A stretch of 64,000 nucleotides of DNA from Calditrichia bacterium (GCA_020635015.1 JACKAP010000008.1:62001-126000), one strand, 5' to 3'; counted from the first letter of the stretch, positions 36,813 through 45,182 are shown. A program made the numbers and translations. The notes: generated by a model not told the origin, from the letters alone.

Positions 36813-38084
36813 ATGTCGCGCCAAAATTGGATTTTTCGACGGATGCGGTGGGGGTTTTTCTATGCCGTGCTGTGCCTGGGGATTTCCGGCACCGGCCACG
36901 GGCAGTGGTGCCAATGGCGGGGGCCGGCCAGGGATGGTTCTGTGCCGGCCGCTGCTCGTAAAGGCGTTTGGCAGCTTCAGCCGATTCTCCTGTGGGAGCG
37001 CGAGGTCGGTGGTGGGTATTCCGCCCCACTGGTAAAAGATCATCGAATCTGGATTCAGTCGCGGGAAGGTGGCCGGGAAGTAATCCGCTGCCTGGACCGG
37101 GGCAGCGGCGAGTTGATCTGGCAATCCGGCTATGAGGTGCCCTTCCGGGTGGATACCGATGCCCAGGCGCATGGAGCGGGCCCGTTCTCAACACCCGCAT
37201 TGGCGGACGAGCGCCTTTTTACCCTGAGCATGAGCGGGGTGTTGTCGGTCTGGGAGACTTCCACCGGCCGGCTGCTCTGGCGGGCAGACTACGGGCAGGA
37301 ATTCCCGCCCGGCTATCCTTATTTTGGCGCCAGCGCTTCGCCGCTGGTATGGGAAGGGAACTGCTACCTGCATTTCGGTAGCAGCGGCTGGGACGATCCG
37401 GCGAAAGGCGCCATGATCGCCCTGGCGGTGGCGGACGGCCGCGAGGTCTGGCGCTGGGAGGGCGACGGCCCGGCGGTGGGTGCCTCGCCCGTGCTGGGGA
37501 TGATCGGGAATCTTCCCCAATTGATCTTTAAGACCAGTGTATATCTTGTGGGAGTCAACCCGCATAACGGCAAGGAATTATGGCGCATTCTCTATGAAGT
37601 GCCGATGACCAATACCATCATAACCCCCCTGTTGCTGGACGATGTGCTGGTGACCTCTGATTATGAGATCGGCTTCCGCGCCTGGCAGATTCAGCGCCGC
37701 GGTGCCAACTGGTCGGTTCAGGAACGCTGGCGGCATCGAAAGGCCTCGCTTTTTACGAGTTCGCCGGTGCGGGTGGGCGATATCATTGTGGGTTTTTCCC
37801 ATTTCCGAAAAGGCGAGTTGGTCGCGCTCGATCCCACAGATGGCCGGCTACTGTGGCGAGGGGAACCCCGTCAGGGTGAGCATGCCACCCTCATCGCCTG
37901 GGGGGATACCCTGCTGGTATTCCGGGAAGACGGCATGCTGGTGGTTGGCCAGGTGTCGGTGCAGAGCTTCAGGATTCTGGCCACACATAGCCTGGGCAGC
38001 GCCTTGATGTGGGCCCATCCCGCAATTGCTGATGGGCATCTTTACATCCGCGATGGTCATCGCCTGGCGGCGTATGATTTTTAA
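36813..38084 (+). CDS. Secreted PQQ-like beta-propeller protein
   Basis: The 423-residue protein begins with a signal peptide (WGFFYAVLCLGISGTGHG). After it comes QWCQWRGPARDGSV, the W-R-G-P-x-R-D-G opening typical of extracellular PQQ-like propeller proteins. Repeated blades follow, with phrases such as ELIWQSGYEVPF, GRLLWRADYGQE, GKELWRILYEVP and GRLLWRGEPRQG. Such propellers occur in alcohol dehydrogenases and in BamB. This one lacks a recognisable lipobox, cytochrome motif or dehydrogenase active site, so I assign only fold and location. The gene converges on the minor-pilin genes, with the inverted-repeat element 38093-38258 between them. Confidence 0.8.
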   Translation: MSRQNWIFRRMRWGFFYAVLCLGISGTGHGQWCQWRGPARDGSVPAAARKGVWQLQPILLWEREVGGGYSAPLVKDHRIWIQSREGGREVIRCLDRGSGELIWQSGYEVPFRVDTDAQAHGAGPFSTPALADERLFTLSMSGVLSVWETSTGRLLWRADYGQEFPPGYPYFGASASPLVWEGNCYLHFGSSGWDDPAKGAMIALAVADGREVWRWEGDGPAVGASPVLGMIGNLPQLIFKTSVYLVGVNPHNGKELWRILYEVPMTNTIITPLLLDDVLVTSDYEIGFRAWQIQRRGANWSVQERWRHRKASLFTSSPVRVGDIIVGFSHFRKGELVALDPTDGRLLWRGEPRQGEHATLIAWGDTLLVFREDGMLVVGQVSVQSFRILATHSLGSALMWAHPAIADGHLYIRDGHRLAAYDF

Positions 38085-38092
38085 AACTGAAA

Positions 38093-38258
38093 CGCTCATA
38101 CTGAGCACCGTGTAACGTTTTATCGCATGGGGCAAAGGGCATGGTGCATGGCGCCGTCATGTGCAAGCGCAGGTTCCGACACCCGCACTGTAATACACCA
38201 TGCCCCATGCGCCATGCCCCAAAAAGTGCTCCGCATTACACAGTCCTCAGTATGAGCG
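38093..38258. repeat. MITE-like element with 23-base terminal inverted repeats
   Basis: The ends 38093-38115 (starting CGCTCATACTGAG) and 38236-38258 (ending CTCAGTATGAGCG) pair over 23 bases with two mismatches. Inside lie inverted GCATGGGGCA/TGCCCCATGC runs (38125-38154 and 38196-38220). It has no coding capacity. Size, ends and position between convergent genes resemble a miniature inverted-repeat element, but no target-site duplication could be confirmed. Confidence 0.6.
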
Positions 38259-38288
38259 AACTGAAAATGGTTAAAAAATCATGGCAGA

Positions 38289-38870
38289 TTAAAATCGGCC
38301 GGGAGTCTTAAAAAACGAAGGTGCTCGGCGGGGATCGACTATATTTTCCGGCTGCCGAATCAGACGAACGGTCAGGTTAAGGGTATAAAGGACCTTACCG
38401 TCGTAGAACATTAACTTCAGGGCAATGGCCCGCGGAAGGGGCCCCAGCCTGCCGCTGCGCTCCGGAATGACGGTGAATTGATCCCTTTCCGCTCCTATTC
38501 CGGAAATAGTGCCGTTGCCCAGGCGCAGCAGCCCGCTGCCAAGCCGCTCGCCGTTCAGGTATACCTGCTTCTCCAGGCTTATTCGCAGTGGGCGGCCGTC
38601 GCTGCGTATCGCGCTGAATTCCTGCGGAGTGAGCATGCGCACCGATCGCACCTGGCTGAGGACGCGGCTGATGGTAGCGGAAAGCTGGTTTAATTCGCGT
38701 TCGACGGCGATCTTTCGCTCATAATTGCCGATCAGCCTGCTGCTGAAGTGGTAGGCGACATAAGCCATGCTCACGATCAGCAGGCTGAGCTGTAGCGCGA
38801 TCAACACTTCGACGATGGTGAAGCCCTGATCACCTGAAGCGTGGTTAGGGATCCGCCGGATCATAGTCAA
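38289..38870 (-). CDS. Minor (pseudo)pilin, PilW/GspJ-like
   Basis: The 193-residue protein has a type IV prepilin N-terminus: a short basic leader ending in DQG, then FTIVEVLIALQLSLLIVS, with cleavage expected between G and F and Glu at position 5 of the mature protein. The remainder is a soluble domain with no recognised motif. Its start overlaps the end of the upstream minor-pilin gene by 26 bases, and a third pilin gene lies before that, so the three form a minus-strand operon. The cluster order suggests minor pilins of a type II secretion or type IV pilus machine whose core genes are divergently transcribed from 40927. Confidence 0.82.
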   Translation of the reverse strand: MTMIRRIPNHASGDQGFTIVEVLIALQLSLLIVSMAYVAYHFSSRLIGNYERKIAVERELNQLSATISRVLSQVRSVRMLTPQEFSAIRSDGRPLRISLEKQVYLNGERLGSGLLRLGNGTISGIGAERDQFTVIPERSGRLGPLPRAIALKLMFYDGKVLYTLNLTVRLIRQPENIVDPRRAPSFFKTPGRF

Positions 38871-39369
38871 CCTGATAAATGTAAAATTCCGCCAGCGGCA
38901 ACCGGGAAGGATCGCTGCCGACGCGTACGATTATTTTTTTCAGCGACTTTTCCCGTACCACCCGGCGTTCGATTGTATACCTGCGGGTGCCGATGACCTC
39001 GCTTCGCACCTGCGGTTGAGGCTCGCGCTGCAGCAATGCGATGGCCATTTCCTGCTCGGCCAGATCGATTGCGGTGATGCAGGCACGGTTGTGTTTCCCG
39101 GTCAGCAGCCCGCTGATGATCCGGGTCAGCGGGAGGAACACAATCATCAACAGCACCAGCGCCGTCAGGGTCTCCACCAGGGTGTAGCCGGCCTCGCCGG
39201 CGATGTTTGCTCGCTTTCGCTCGCGATGTTTGTTCGCTATGCTCACGATGTTTGCTCGCTTTCGCTCGCGATATTTGTTCGTTTCACTCACGATGTTTGC
39301 TCGCTTTCGCTCGCGATATTTGTTCGCTCCACGCTCCACGTTTGTTATTCCGCACTCCGCACTCCGCAC
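38845..39369 (-). CDS. Minor (pseudo)pilin, PilV/GspI-like, with repeat-derived leader
   Basis: The conserved part begins GEAG followed by YTLVETLTALVLLMIVFLPL, a prepilin cleavage site and helix with Glu5. Everything upstream in frame is translated GATGTTTG-unit repeat (complement strand: AANKHRERKRANI-like peptides). Starting at the ATG at 39369 gives 174 residues with an approximately 60-residue leader. A GTG at 39246 would give a 20-residue, strongly basic leader, closer to known prepilin leaders. Neither start has a good ribosome-binding site. The gene follows the PilX-like gene and overlaps the PilW-like gene. Either way, the sequence read by the prepilin peptidase is at least partly encoded by the repeat. 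Confidence 0.75.
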   Translation of the reverse strand: MRSAECGITNVERGANKYRERKRANIVSETNKYRERKRANIVSIANKHRERKRANIAGEAGYTLVETLTALVLLMIVFLPLTRIISGLLTGKHNRACITAIDLAEQEMAIALLQREPQPQVRSEVIGTRRYTIERRVVREKSLKKIIVRVGSDPSRLPLAEFYIYQVDYDPADP

Positions 39370-39385
39370 TCCGCACTCCGCATTC
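39202..39385. repeat. GATGTTTG-unit repeat cluster 4 plus CCGCACT repeats
   Basis: Six units with GATGTTTG/GATATTTG spacers and cores such as ctcgctttcgctcgc (39202-39335) are followed by five CCGCACT/CCGCATT words (39350-39385). The cluster separates two minor-pilin genes and is in frame with the downstream one. Confidence 0.86.
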
Positions 39386-39388
39386 GTC

Positions 39389-40789
39389 TCACTCTACCAA
39401 CGGCACAAAATTCCGGTTCTCCGGCTCTAAAAACAGCGGGATGAGAAATCTTTCGCTCAAGCGGGAACGGTCGACCGTTCCGTCCCGGATCCAATTATAG
39501 TAGTCTGTTGGCGAGCGGTAAAAATGGAATCTCCCGGTCACGGAAATCCCGTTGATGGTGCCGCCCAGATTCAGCAGGTTGCCGGAGTAGACCAGGCCGT
39601 TTACCGTCGCGCCTTTCTCGATAATGATGCCACTACCCTGCCGTGCGGGGTTGATACCATGTTCCGGAGAAGTGAACAGCACCGTGCCGGAAACTTCCGC
39701 CGGGGCGGCAATTCGGATCGTACTTTCATCACGATTCCCGTATACCATCAGCAGCGACGGATAGGCCAGGGTTGACGCACCCGTCACCGTGATTTGCTCC
39801 TCGGAAAATAGCTGTCCCCGGAATTGCCCGGTGCCGGCGACAATAATTTGCCGCGGGGAGTAAAATAACGCCTGATCGGCGATCACCGCCGTATCCAACC
39901 GAATCTCCTCCCGGCACAGTACCGACACGAAATGGCTTAACCGGAGCGGTTTATCCAGGGTCAGCGCTGCATCGATCACCAGAATGCCCGGCCCCCGGAT
40001 ATGGCGGGGGCCGGTATGGAAGAAACCGGGCGGCAGGCGGTAGCTGCGCAACATTCCCCCGGGAGCGAGATCGATCAACGAGTCCGCCTCGGAAATGGTG
40101 GGCAGCCATGGCAGGGTATCCGCCCGGGCCAGCCGGGCGCGGAATTCCCGGTAAATTTCGTTCACTAAATCCCGCTGTATACCCGGCCGACCATCTTCCT
40201 GCCGTCGCACGATATTTCCATAAACCGGTATGCCCTGTCGATGCCGCCGTTCCCCCGGCGGCGCGGCTCTTACCCCTTCCGGCCCGGTTCGCACCGCTCC
40301 GGTTAGCCGAGCGTTCCCGGCAAGGGTTAACGGGCCGGCGGCGGGATCGACGATCACCGCCGGCCGGAAAGCGGAAGAAGGGCGCTTGGCGATCAGTGCG
40401 CTTAGCATTTCCTCCCGGGGTGTTGAGCCGGCAGTGGCCAGCAGGGCGGTATACCCGCCCCAAGGGAATTGCACGATCCGGGCCGAGTCTCGATCTGCAA
40501 GTAAAAGGGAGTAGGTGCGGGGCGACCGTGAATAGAGCGCCCGCTCACCGCTGTAAAAATCCGCAGCCGCCCGATGGAGTGCGCTCTCCGCCAGATAGAG
40601 CGTCTGGAGATCTTCCGCTTTTTCCAGCAACAGCTTTCGGTGTCGGGCGACGAATGCCAGTATAATGACTAGCGTGGCGCTTAACAACAAGCTGATCACC
40701 AGCACCGCCACCAGGGCAAATCCCCGGTTCTCCGCAAGCAGGCGCCGGTATCGGTGCCGGATTATTAGATGATATTGTGCATTGTTCAT
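39389..40789 (-). CDS. PilX/GspK-like minor pilin, large
   Basis: A 466-residue protein with a basic leader ending in ENRG, then FALVAVLVISLLLSATLVII, a prepilin-like helix that lacks the usual Glu5, as is typical for GspK. DLQTLYLAESALHRAAADFY follows, matching the AES...A pattern after the helix in PilX-type proteins. The large C-terminal part is beta-rich and unrecognised, with segments such as VIDAALTLDKPLRLSHFV and GTVLFTSPEHGI that suggest a repetitive beta structure. It is the first gene of the minus-strand minor-pilin operon, has a strong AGGAGG site before its ATG, and is divergent from the prepilin peptidase gene. Confidence 0.78.
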   Translation of the reverse strand: MNNAQYHLIIRHRYRRLLAENRGFALVAVLVISLLLSATLVIILAFVARHRKLLLEKAEDLQTLYLAESALHRAAADFYSGERALYSRSPRTYSLLLADRDSARIVQFPWGGYTALLATAGSTPREEMLSALIAKRPSSAFRPAVIVDPAAGPLTLAGNARLTGAVRTGPEGVRAAPPGERRHRQGIPVYGNIVRRQEDGRPGIQRDLVNEIYREFRARLARADTLPWLPTISEADSLIDLAPGGMLRSYRLPPGFFHTGPRHIRGPGILVIDAALTLDKPLRLSHFVSVLCREEIRLDTAVIADQALFYSPRQIIVAGTGQFRGQLFSEEQITVTGASTLAYPSLLMVYGNRDESTIRIAAPAEVSGTVLFTSPEHGINPARQGSGIIIEKGATVNGLVYSGNLLNLGGTINGISVTGRFHFYRSPTDYYNWIRDGTVDRSRLSERFLIPLFLEPENRNFVPLVE

Positions 40790-40876
40790 TGTGCCTCCTG
40801 TCTTATTATTGGCCCATTTTGATTTTTTTTAGAAAAGTTTTCTGAAAAAATACCGGAACTGCCAATAAGAGAATGA

Positions 40877-40894
40877 GGGGCACAAAAGACGCTG
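40877..40894 (+). promoter_or_regulatory. Candidate sigma-54 promoter upstream of prepilin peptidase
   Basis: GGGGCACAAAAGACGCTG contains the invariant GG (40879-40880) and GC (40891-40892) at the 10-base spacing required for -24/-12 promoters, with a GGCAC-like -24 half. The -12 half (ACGCT) is weaker than the consensus. It lies 33 bases before the start codon. A sigma-54 activator is encoded in the same locus. Confidence 0.35.
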
Positions 40895-40926
40895 CCAATC
40901 GCCACCAAGCAGGAAAGGGGGATGCC

Positions 40927-41760
40927 ATGGCGTATGCTGATAGCGTATTGATATTTTTTGCCGGCAGCTGTGCCGGGAGTTTTTTGAATGTATGCATCTA
41001 CCGGTTGCCCCGGGGGATCGGCTTGCTGGCGCCCCGGCGCTCCTTTTGCCCGGCCTGCCGGGTGTCTATCCGCTGGCCGGACAATATCCCGCTCTTTAGC
41101 TATCTTTGTTTGGGGGGGCGTTGCCGCGACTGCCGCAGCGCAATTTCCCCGGTGTATCCACTGATTGAAATTGTCTCCGGTGCATTGGCACTCTTGTGCT
41201 TGGCCCGGGGGGTAGGGGGAGCGGCATTCATCTATCTGCTGTTCTTCTATGCGCTGCTGGTAATCAGCGCAATCGACCTTGCTCACCGGATTATTCCCAA
41301 CCGTATTCTGCTATTGCTTTTGCTGCTCGGCGTTGCCGGTACCCTGCAACTGGAGATGCCGCCCGGCGGCATTGCCTTACCTGGACTACTGGTCGGCGCA
41401 CTCCTGCTGCTCCTGGTGCGCTGGCTGGGCGGAATTATTTTCCGTCGCGAAGCGCTGGGGATGGGCGATGTCAAACTGGGGGCGGTGGTAGGGTTTTTCC
41501 TGGGCTGGCAATCATTCCTGCTGGCATTGTTCCTGGGGGCATTGCTGGGGTTGTTGAGTGTCGCATTCCTGACTTGCCGGCAGTCACGGGAAATGCCGGA
41601 CACTATCCCTTTCGCCCCATTCCTGAGCAGCGGATGCCTGCTGGCCTGGTGTGGAGAATCAGTTTTCAGTTTTCAGTTGTCAGTGATCAGTTCTCCGCTG
41701 TCAGTTTTAGAGTGGATTGCACCCTTAAATGCGCATTTACCATTCACCATTAACCAATGA
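40927..41760 (+). CDS. Prepilin peptidase (PilD/GspO family) with repeat-derived tail
   Basis: The bifunctional prepilin peptidase/methylase family acts at the inner membrane on the pilins encoded nearby. SFLNVCIYRLPRG begins the N-terminal domain. Paired cysteines (CPACR, CRDCR) form the usual zinc site, and the two catalytic aspartates are in SAIDLAHRIIPN and LGMGDVKLGAV. About seven hydrophobic helices are visible. The start at 40927 follows a GGGGG stretch; a longer frame from 40873 is less likely. The last 35 residues (after LLAWCGES) are translated TCAGTT and ACCATT repeats (41656-41757), so the natural C-terminus was probably near residue 245. Confidence 0.9.
   Translation: MAYADSVLIFFAGSCAGSFLNVCIYRLPRGIGLLAPRRSFCPACRVSIRWPDNIPLFSYLCLGGRCRDCRSAISPVYPLIEIVSGALALLCLARGVGGAAFIYLLFFYALLVISAIDLAHRIIPNRILLLLLLLGVAGTLQLEMPPGGIALPGLLVGALLLLLVRWLGGIIFRREALGMGDVKLGAVVGFFLGWQSFLLALFLGALLGLLSVAFLTCRQSREMPDTIPFAPFLSSGCLLAWCGESVFSFQLSVISSPLSVLEWIAPLNAHLPFTINQ
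41656..41757. repeat. TCAGTT and ACCATT low-complexity repeats within a coding end
   Basis: TCAGTTTTCAGTTTTCAGTTG-like words (41656-41705) and TTTACCATTCACCATTAACC words (41736-41757). The first type also forms the loops of the CACAGAG hairpins. They encode the last residues of the prepilin peptidase. Confidence 0.7.
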
Positions 41761-41766
41761 GCATTC

Positions 41767-43644
41767 ATGGCCATACATACGGCATTAAGACACTGCCTGC
41801 TCTATTCCTGCACCGTCTGGCTGCTGGGGGGAGCGCCGGCGGCTGGTGGAGCGGCGGATTCCCTGAGAGGGTCGTTCCGGGAGGTAATCGAATCGTTGAA
41901 CTTTAAAAATACCGACATCAAAGATATTGCCCGGTTGCTGGCCCAGCGATATCGCATCAACCTGATGGTTGACGATAACGTGAACCAGCGGTTGACGCTC
42001 AATCTGGTGAATGTCACCGTAGCGGATGCGCTGCAGTTTATGGTGGAAGATAATGGTTTGCGGCTCAAACGGTTTGGGGATATTTACAAGATCCTGCCGC
42101 CGGAAGAACCGCTGCCGCCTCCTAAGATCTGGAGGATCAGCTATGAAGACGGGTTGCTGTCGGTCGATTTCCGCAATGATGATGTTCAGGATGCACTGGA
42201 TGAGATTGCCCGCCGTAGCGGTGAAACTATTTTGTGCGAGCGGGATGTGAGCGGAATGCTCCGGGGAATAATCACCCGCCTGCCGCTGGAGGAAGGCCTG
42301 GGACAATTGTTACAAATGAACGGATTTCAGTTGCGGAAAACCACCGGGGCTTATCAGGTTCACCCGCTATACCCGGCCGGCGGCAGCGGTCCCGGGAGGG
42401 AGAATCGCCCGCTATGGCTGGAAATACGCGGGCAGAAAGTCTGGATGGAAGCTGCCGCAGCGCCCCTGTCCCGGGTGTTGGGGGAACTCTCCCGCCGGAG
42501 CGGAGTCAGCATTGTGCTTTTCGGCGAGCCGAAAGGGAGCGTCAACCTGCGGGTAGAGGATCTCGAACTGGACGCCTGCCTGGAGCTGCTGCTACTCGAC
42601 AGCGGATTGAGTTATAAAAAATCCGACGGTATATATTGGGTCGGCGACAAAAACAGCCCGGAAATGCGCGTTTCCCGGCTCTTCCGGCTGAAGCATCTGA
42701 AGGCAGAAGGAATTATTGAAATGCTGCCGCAGCCGCTTACCGGCCGGTCGGAGCTGAAAATAGTCAAATCGCACAACGCCCTGCTGGTGAATGGGAGCGC
42801 AGATGTCATCGGCGAGATCGAGGAGGTGCTGCGTTCCTTGGATCGGCCCATTCCCCAAATATTTTTCGAAGCGCTGGTGGTGGACTATCAATCATCGGAC
42901 ATCCGCGATATTTCACTCGAACTGGGGACGGGGCCCGGTATTCCGGGGGATTCTAGTCAAACATCTTCCGGCGACATCACCCGCTGGATTCCCGGGTTGG
43001 ATGTTTTGCGCCGGGGAAAGGATGTGAGCAATTTCCTCAGCCGGGTTGGTGAGAAAATTCCGGGTGTCAATATCGGGAGATTGCCGGATGATTTTTATCT
43101 TCGCGTCAAGGCCCTGGAAACCGCCGGCAAGGCCAATATCCGCTCCCGGCCGCAGATTGCCACCCTCAATGGTCATACAGCCGAGTTGAAAATCGGAGAG
43201 ACCCGTTATTTCCGGCTGGTATCCGAGACCCCGATCCGCGATCCGGCCCAGTTGTATGTGCAAACCAGCGAACGTTTTCAGACGGTGGAGATCAATATTT
43301 CCCTGACCATTACCCCCTGGGTAAGCGCTTCGGGGGAGATAACGGTGGAGATCGAGCCGGTATTTAATACCCCGGGCGAGCAGGTGTCAGCCAATCTGCC
43401 GCCCAATATCCAGAGCCGCTCGCTCAAATCGACCGTCCGGCTGCGGGACGGTGAGACGATTGTGCTGGGCGGGCTGATCCAGGAATCCGTTTCGGAGAGC
43501 ATCTCCCGTCTACCGCTTCTGGGCCGGATACCGCTCCTGGGAAGGCTTTTTCAGACCCGGAATCACCAGAAGATCAACAGCGAATTGCTCATCTACGTCA
43601 CGCCGCACCTGTTCTACGGGGATGATTGGCTGGAGCCGGACTAG
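41767..43644 (+). CDS. Secretin (GspD/PilQ family)
   Basis: The 625-residue protein forms the outer-membrane ring of the secretion/pilus machine. After a signal peptide (to about residue 30) come three similar N-type domains: NFKNTDIKDIARLLAQRYRI near 35-105, then about 115-190 and 205-275. A fourth follows (LKHLKAEGIIEMLPQPLTG, about 300-365). The C-terminal secretin domain has RSRPQIATLNGHTAELKIGE and the hallmark LRDGETIVLGGLIQE plus SRLPLLGRIPLLGRLF. It starts six bases after the prepilin peptidase stop and leads the core operon of PilMN-, PilO-, PilP-, GspF- and GspG-like genes. Whether it belongs to type II secretion or a pilus is undecided; no PilT retraction ATPase is in view. Confidence 0.94.
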   Translation: MAIHTALRHCLLYSCTVWLLGGAPAAGGAADSLRGSFREVIESLNFKNTDIKDIARLLAQRYRINLMVDDNVNQRLTLNLVNVTVADALQFMVEDNGLRLKRFGDIYKILPPEEPLPPPKIWRISYEDGLLSVDFRNDDVQDALDEIARRSGETILCERDVSGMLRGIITRLPLEEGLGQLLQMNGFQLRKTTGAYQVHPLYPAGGSGPGRENRPLWLEIRGQKVWMEAAAAPLSRVLGELSRRSGVSIVLFGEPKGSVNLRVEDLELDACLELLLLDSGLSYKKSDGIYWVGDKNSPEMRVSRLFRLKHLKAEGIIEMLPQPLTGRSELKIVKSHNALLVNGSADVIGEIEEVLRSLDRPIPQIFFEALVVDYQSSDIRDISLELGTGPGIPGDSSQTSSGDITRWIPGLDVLRRGKDVSNFLSRVGEKIPGVNIGRLPDDFYLRVKALETAGKANIRSRPQIATLNGHTAELKIGETRYFRLVSETPIRDPAQLYVQTSERFQTVEINISLTITPWVSASGEITVEIEPVFNTPGEQVSANLPPNIQSRSLKSTVRLRDGETIVLGGLIQESVSESISRLPLLGRIPLLGRLFQTRNHQKINSELLIYVTPHLFYGDDWLEPD

Positions 43645-43654
43645 GGCAAATGGC

Positions 43655-43740
43655 GACCGTTGAATGCGGAGTGCGGGATAAAAGACGTTAAGCGTGGAGC
43701 GTGGAGCGAACAAACATCGCCGGCGCCGCCGGTAAACATC
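43655..43740. repeat. Mixed low-complexity repeat between secretin and PilMN genes
   Basis: GAATGCGGAGTGCGG (complement of CCGCACT repeats), GCGTGGAGCGTGGAGC and AAACATC-flanked GCCGGCGCCGCCGG cores occur within 85 bases. They combine pieces of the GATGTTTG-unit and CCGCACT families. An AGGAG site for the next gene follows directly. Confidence 0.6.
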
Positions 43741-43751
43741 AGGAGCAATAA

Positions 43752-45182
43752 ATGATCTTATCCACTCCATTCTTGGATCGAATCGTTCGGTTTCTGCAAA
43801 TCTTTGACACCTCCCTCGGAATCTGTGTCGATGCGGAGGAAATCACCATGGTGCGCCTGCGCCGGGAGCTGCGCGGATTTCGGGTGTTGAAAACTGCTTC
43901 ACTGCCCTGTCCGCCGCAGGCAGAGCTGTCGCAGCGTATCCGCGAGGCGATTGCCCGGGAACGGATGGATGCGACATACACCATTGTCGGCATTCCACAG
44001 GCGGCGGTGCTGCTGAAACAGTGCTCGGTCCCCCTGATGCCGGATGGGGAAATCGACGCATATCTCGCTGCCCATCCGGCGCTTTTTCTGCCGCCGGGAT
44101 TGGAAAGCGAGCAGTTGCGGTACCACTTTCATCGTCTGGAAATAGATGACGCGCAGCTCCACCTGCAACTGTTGATATATCGTACCAGCCAGGCGGACGC
44201 CTATGCCCGGATGTTTGCCGGTCTGCCGGTTTACCGCCTTTTTGCCGGCAGCACAGGATTGCTTAACCTGGTTACGTTGGGCGGGAAAAATTTTTCCGGG
44301 ATGGTGCTGCATGCCGGCACAAGCAATCTGACCGCACTGCGCTTCCGTGCCGGACGGCTGATTTTATTCGCGGAAATGCGCGGTTCATTTGTCGATGCCG
44401 GCGGCGCATCCGGTTACGCGACGCATTTCCGCCGCTGGTGGCTGGAACGGTTTCCCTCTGGGATATCTCAGGAAAAGTGTGTGCTGTACGGTGTGTCTCC
44501 AGAATTGTCGGTTATTGCAGCGGAGCTTAAAAACGCGGGCATTGATCTGGTGGAGCGTGACGCCGAGCCGGGTGTAGAACGATTTACGCAAGCTTATTCT
44601 CTAAGCCTGACGCCTTTTGGGGACCCGGCGGCAGCATTTGCGCTACATCTGCCCCAAAATGCCGGCGATAGGAATACGGTTTTTTTCCGCCAGCTCACTC
44701 TGAAAAGCGCACTTTTTCTGGGAACGGTCATTCTGTTTGCCGCCACCGGTTTCGGCCTGATGAACATGGTTATGGCCGGGCAGTTGCAGCAGGAGGTGCA
44801 GCGGCAGGAGGCGCTGACACCTTTATTGACACTGCGTGATTCATTGGCGTTCCGTTTGGATAGTCTCTCTCAGTCGCGGAACCGCCTCACCCGGCTTGCC
44901 GGGAGCCGCTCTCGGCATGCATTCTATTTGTACCAAATTACCGCCATGCTACCGAAAGGGGTATGGTTTCAGGTGATTCACATGGATGTTCCATCTTCCG
45001 GTGCTTTAACTGTGCAATTGGTCGGGCAAGCCCGGGATGCTGCTCAATTGACGCGCTTCCTGCGCATGCTGGAGATGCAGTCTTTTATTAGGGAAATGAG
45101 GCTGGAGGAAATGGCGGTTCGCCCGGAGGGGCAGGTCGCAGGGCGGTGCGAATTTCGGGTACAGGTTAATGTCGCGAATTAA
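43752..45182 (+). CDS. PilM-PilN fusion / GspL-like assembly protein
   Basis: In its 476 residues the protein combines an N-terminal cytoplasmic actin-like region with a membrane and periplasmic part. The actin-like region covers about 20-300 (GICVDAEEITMVRL, TYTIVGIPQAAVLL, GMVLHAGTSNLTAL). One transmembrane helix lies at about 315-340 (LFLGTVILFAATGFGLM). The coiled coil and PilN-like domain follow at 340-476 (VWFQVIHMDVPSSGALTVQL). This is the arrangement of GspL in type II secretion, or of fused PilM and PilN in pili, where it couples the cytoplasmic ATPase GspE/PilB to the periplasmic platform. It follows the secretin after a repeat-filled gap, with an AGGAGCAATAA ribosome-binding site, and overlaps the next gene by 14 bases. 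Confidence 0.82.
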   Translation: MILSTPFLDRIVRFLQIFDTSLGICVDAEEITMVRLRRELRGFRVLKTASLPCPPQAELSQRIREAIARERMDATYTIVGIPQAAVLLKQCSVPLMPDGEIDAYLAAHPALFLPPGLESEQLRYHFHRLEIDDAQLHLQLLIYRTSQADAYARMFAGLPVYRLFAGSTGLLNLVTLGGKNFSGMVLHAGTSNLTALRFRAGRLILFAEMRGSFVDAGGASGYATHFRRWWLERFPSGISQEKCVLYGVSPELSVIAAELKNAGIDLVERDAEPGVERFTQAYSLSLTPFGDPAAAFALHLPQNAGDRNTVFFRQLTLKSALFLGTVILFAATGFGLMNMVMAGQLQQEVQRQEALTPLLTLRDSLAFRLDSLSQSRNRLTRLAGSRSRHAFYLYQITAMLPKGVWFQVIHMDVPSSGALTVQLVGQARDAAQLTRFLRMLEMQSFIREMRLEEMAVRPEGQVAGRCEFRVQVNVAN

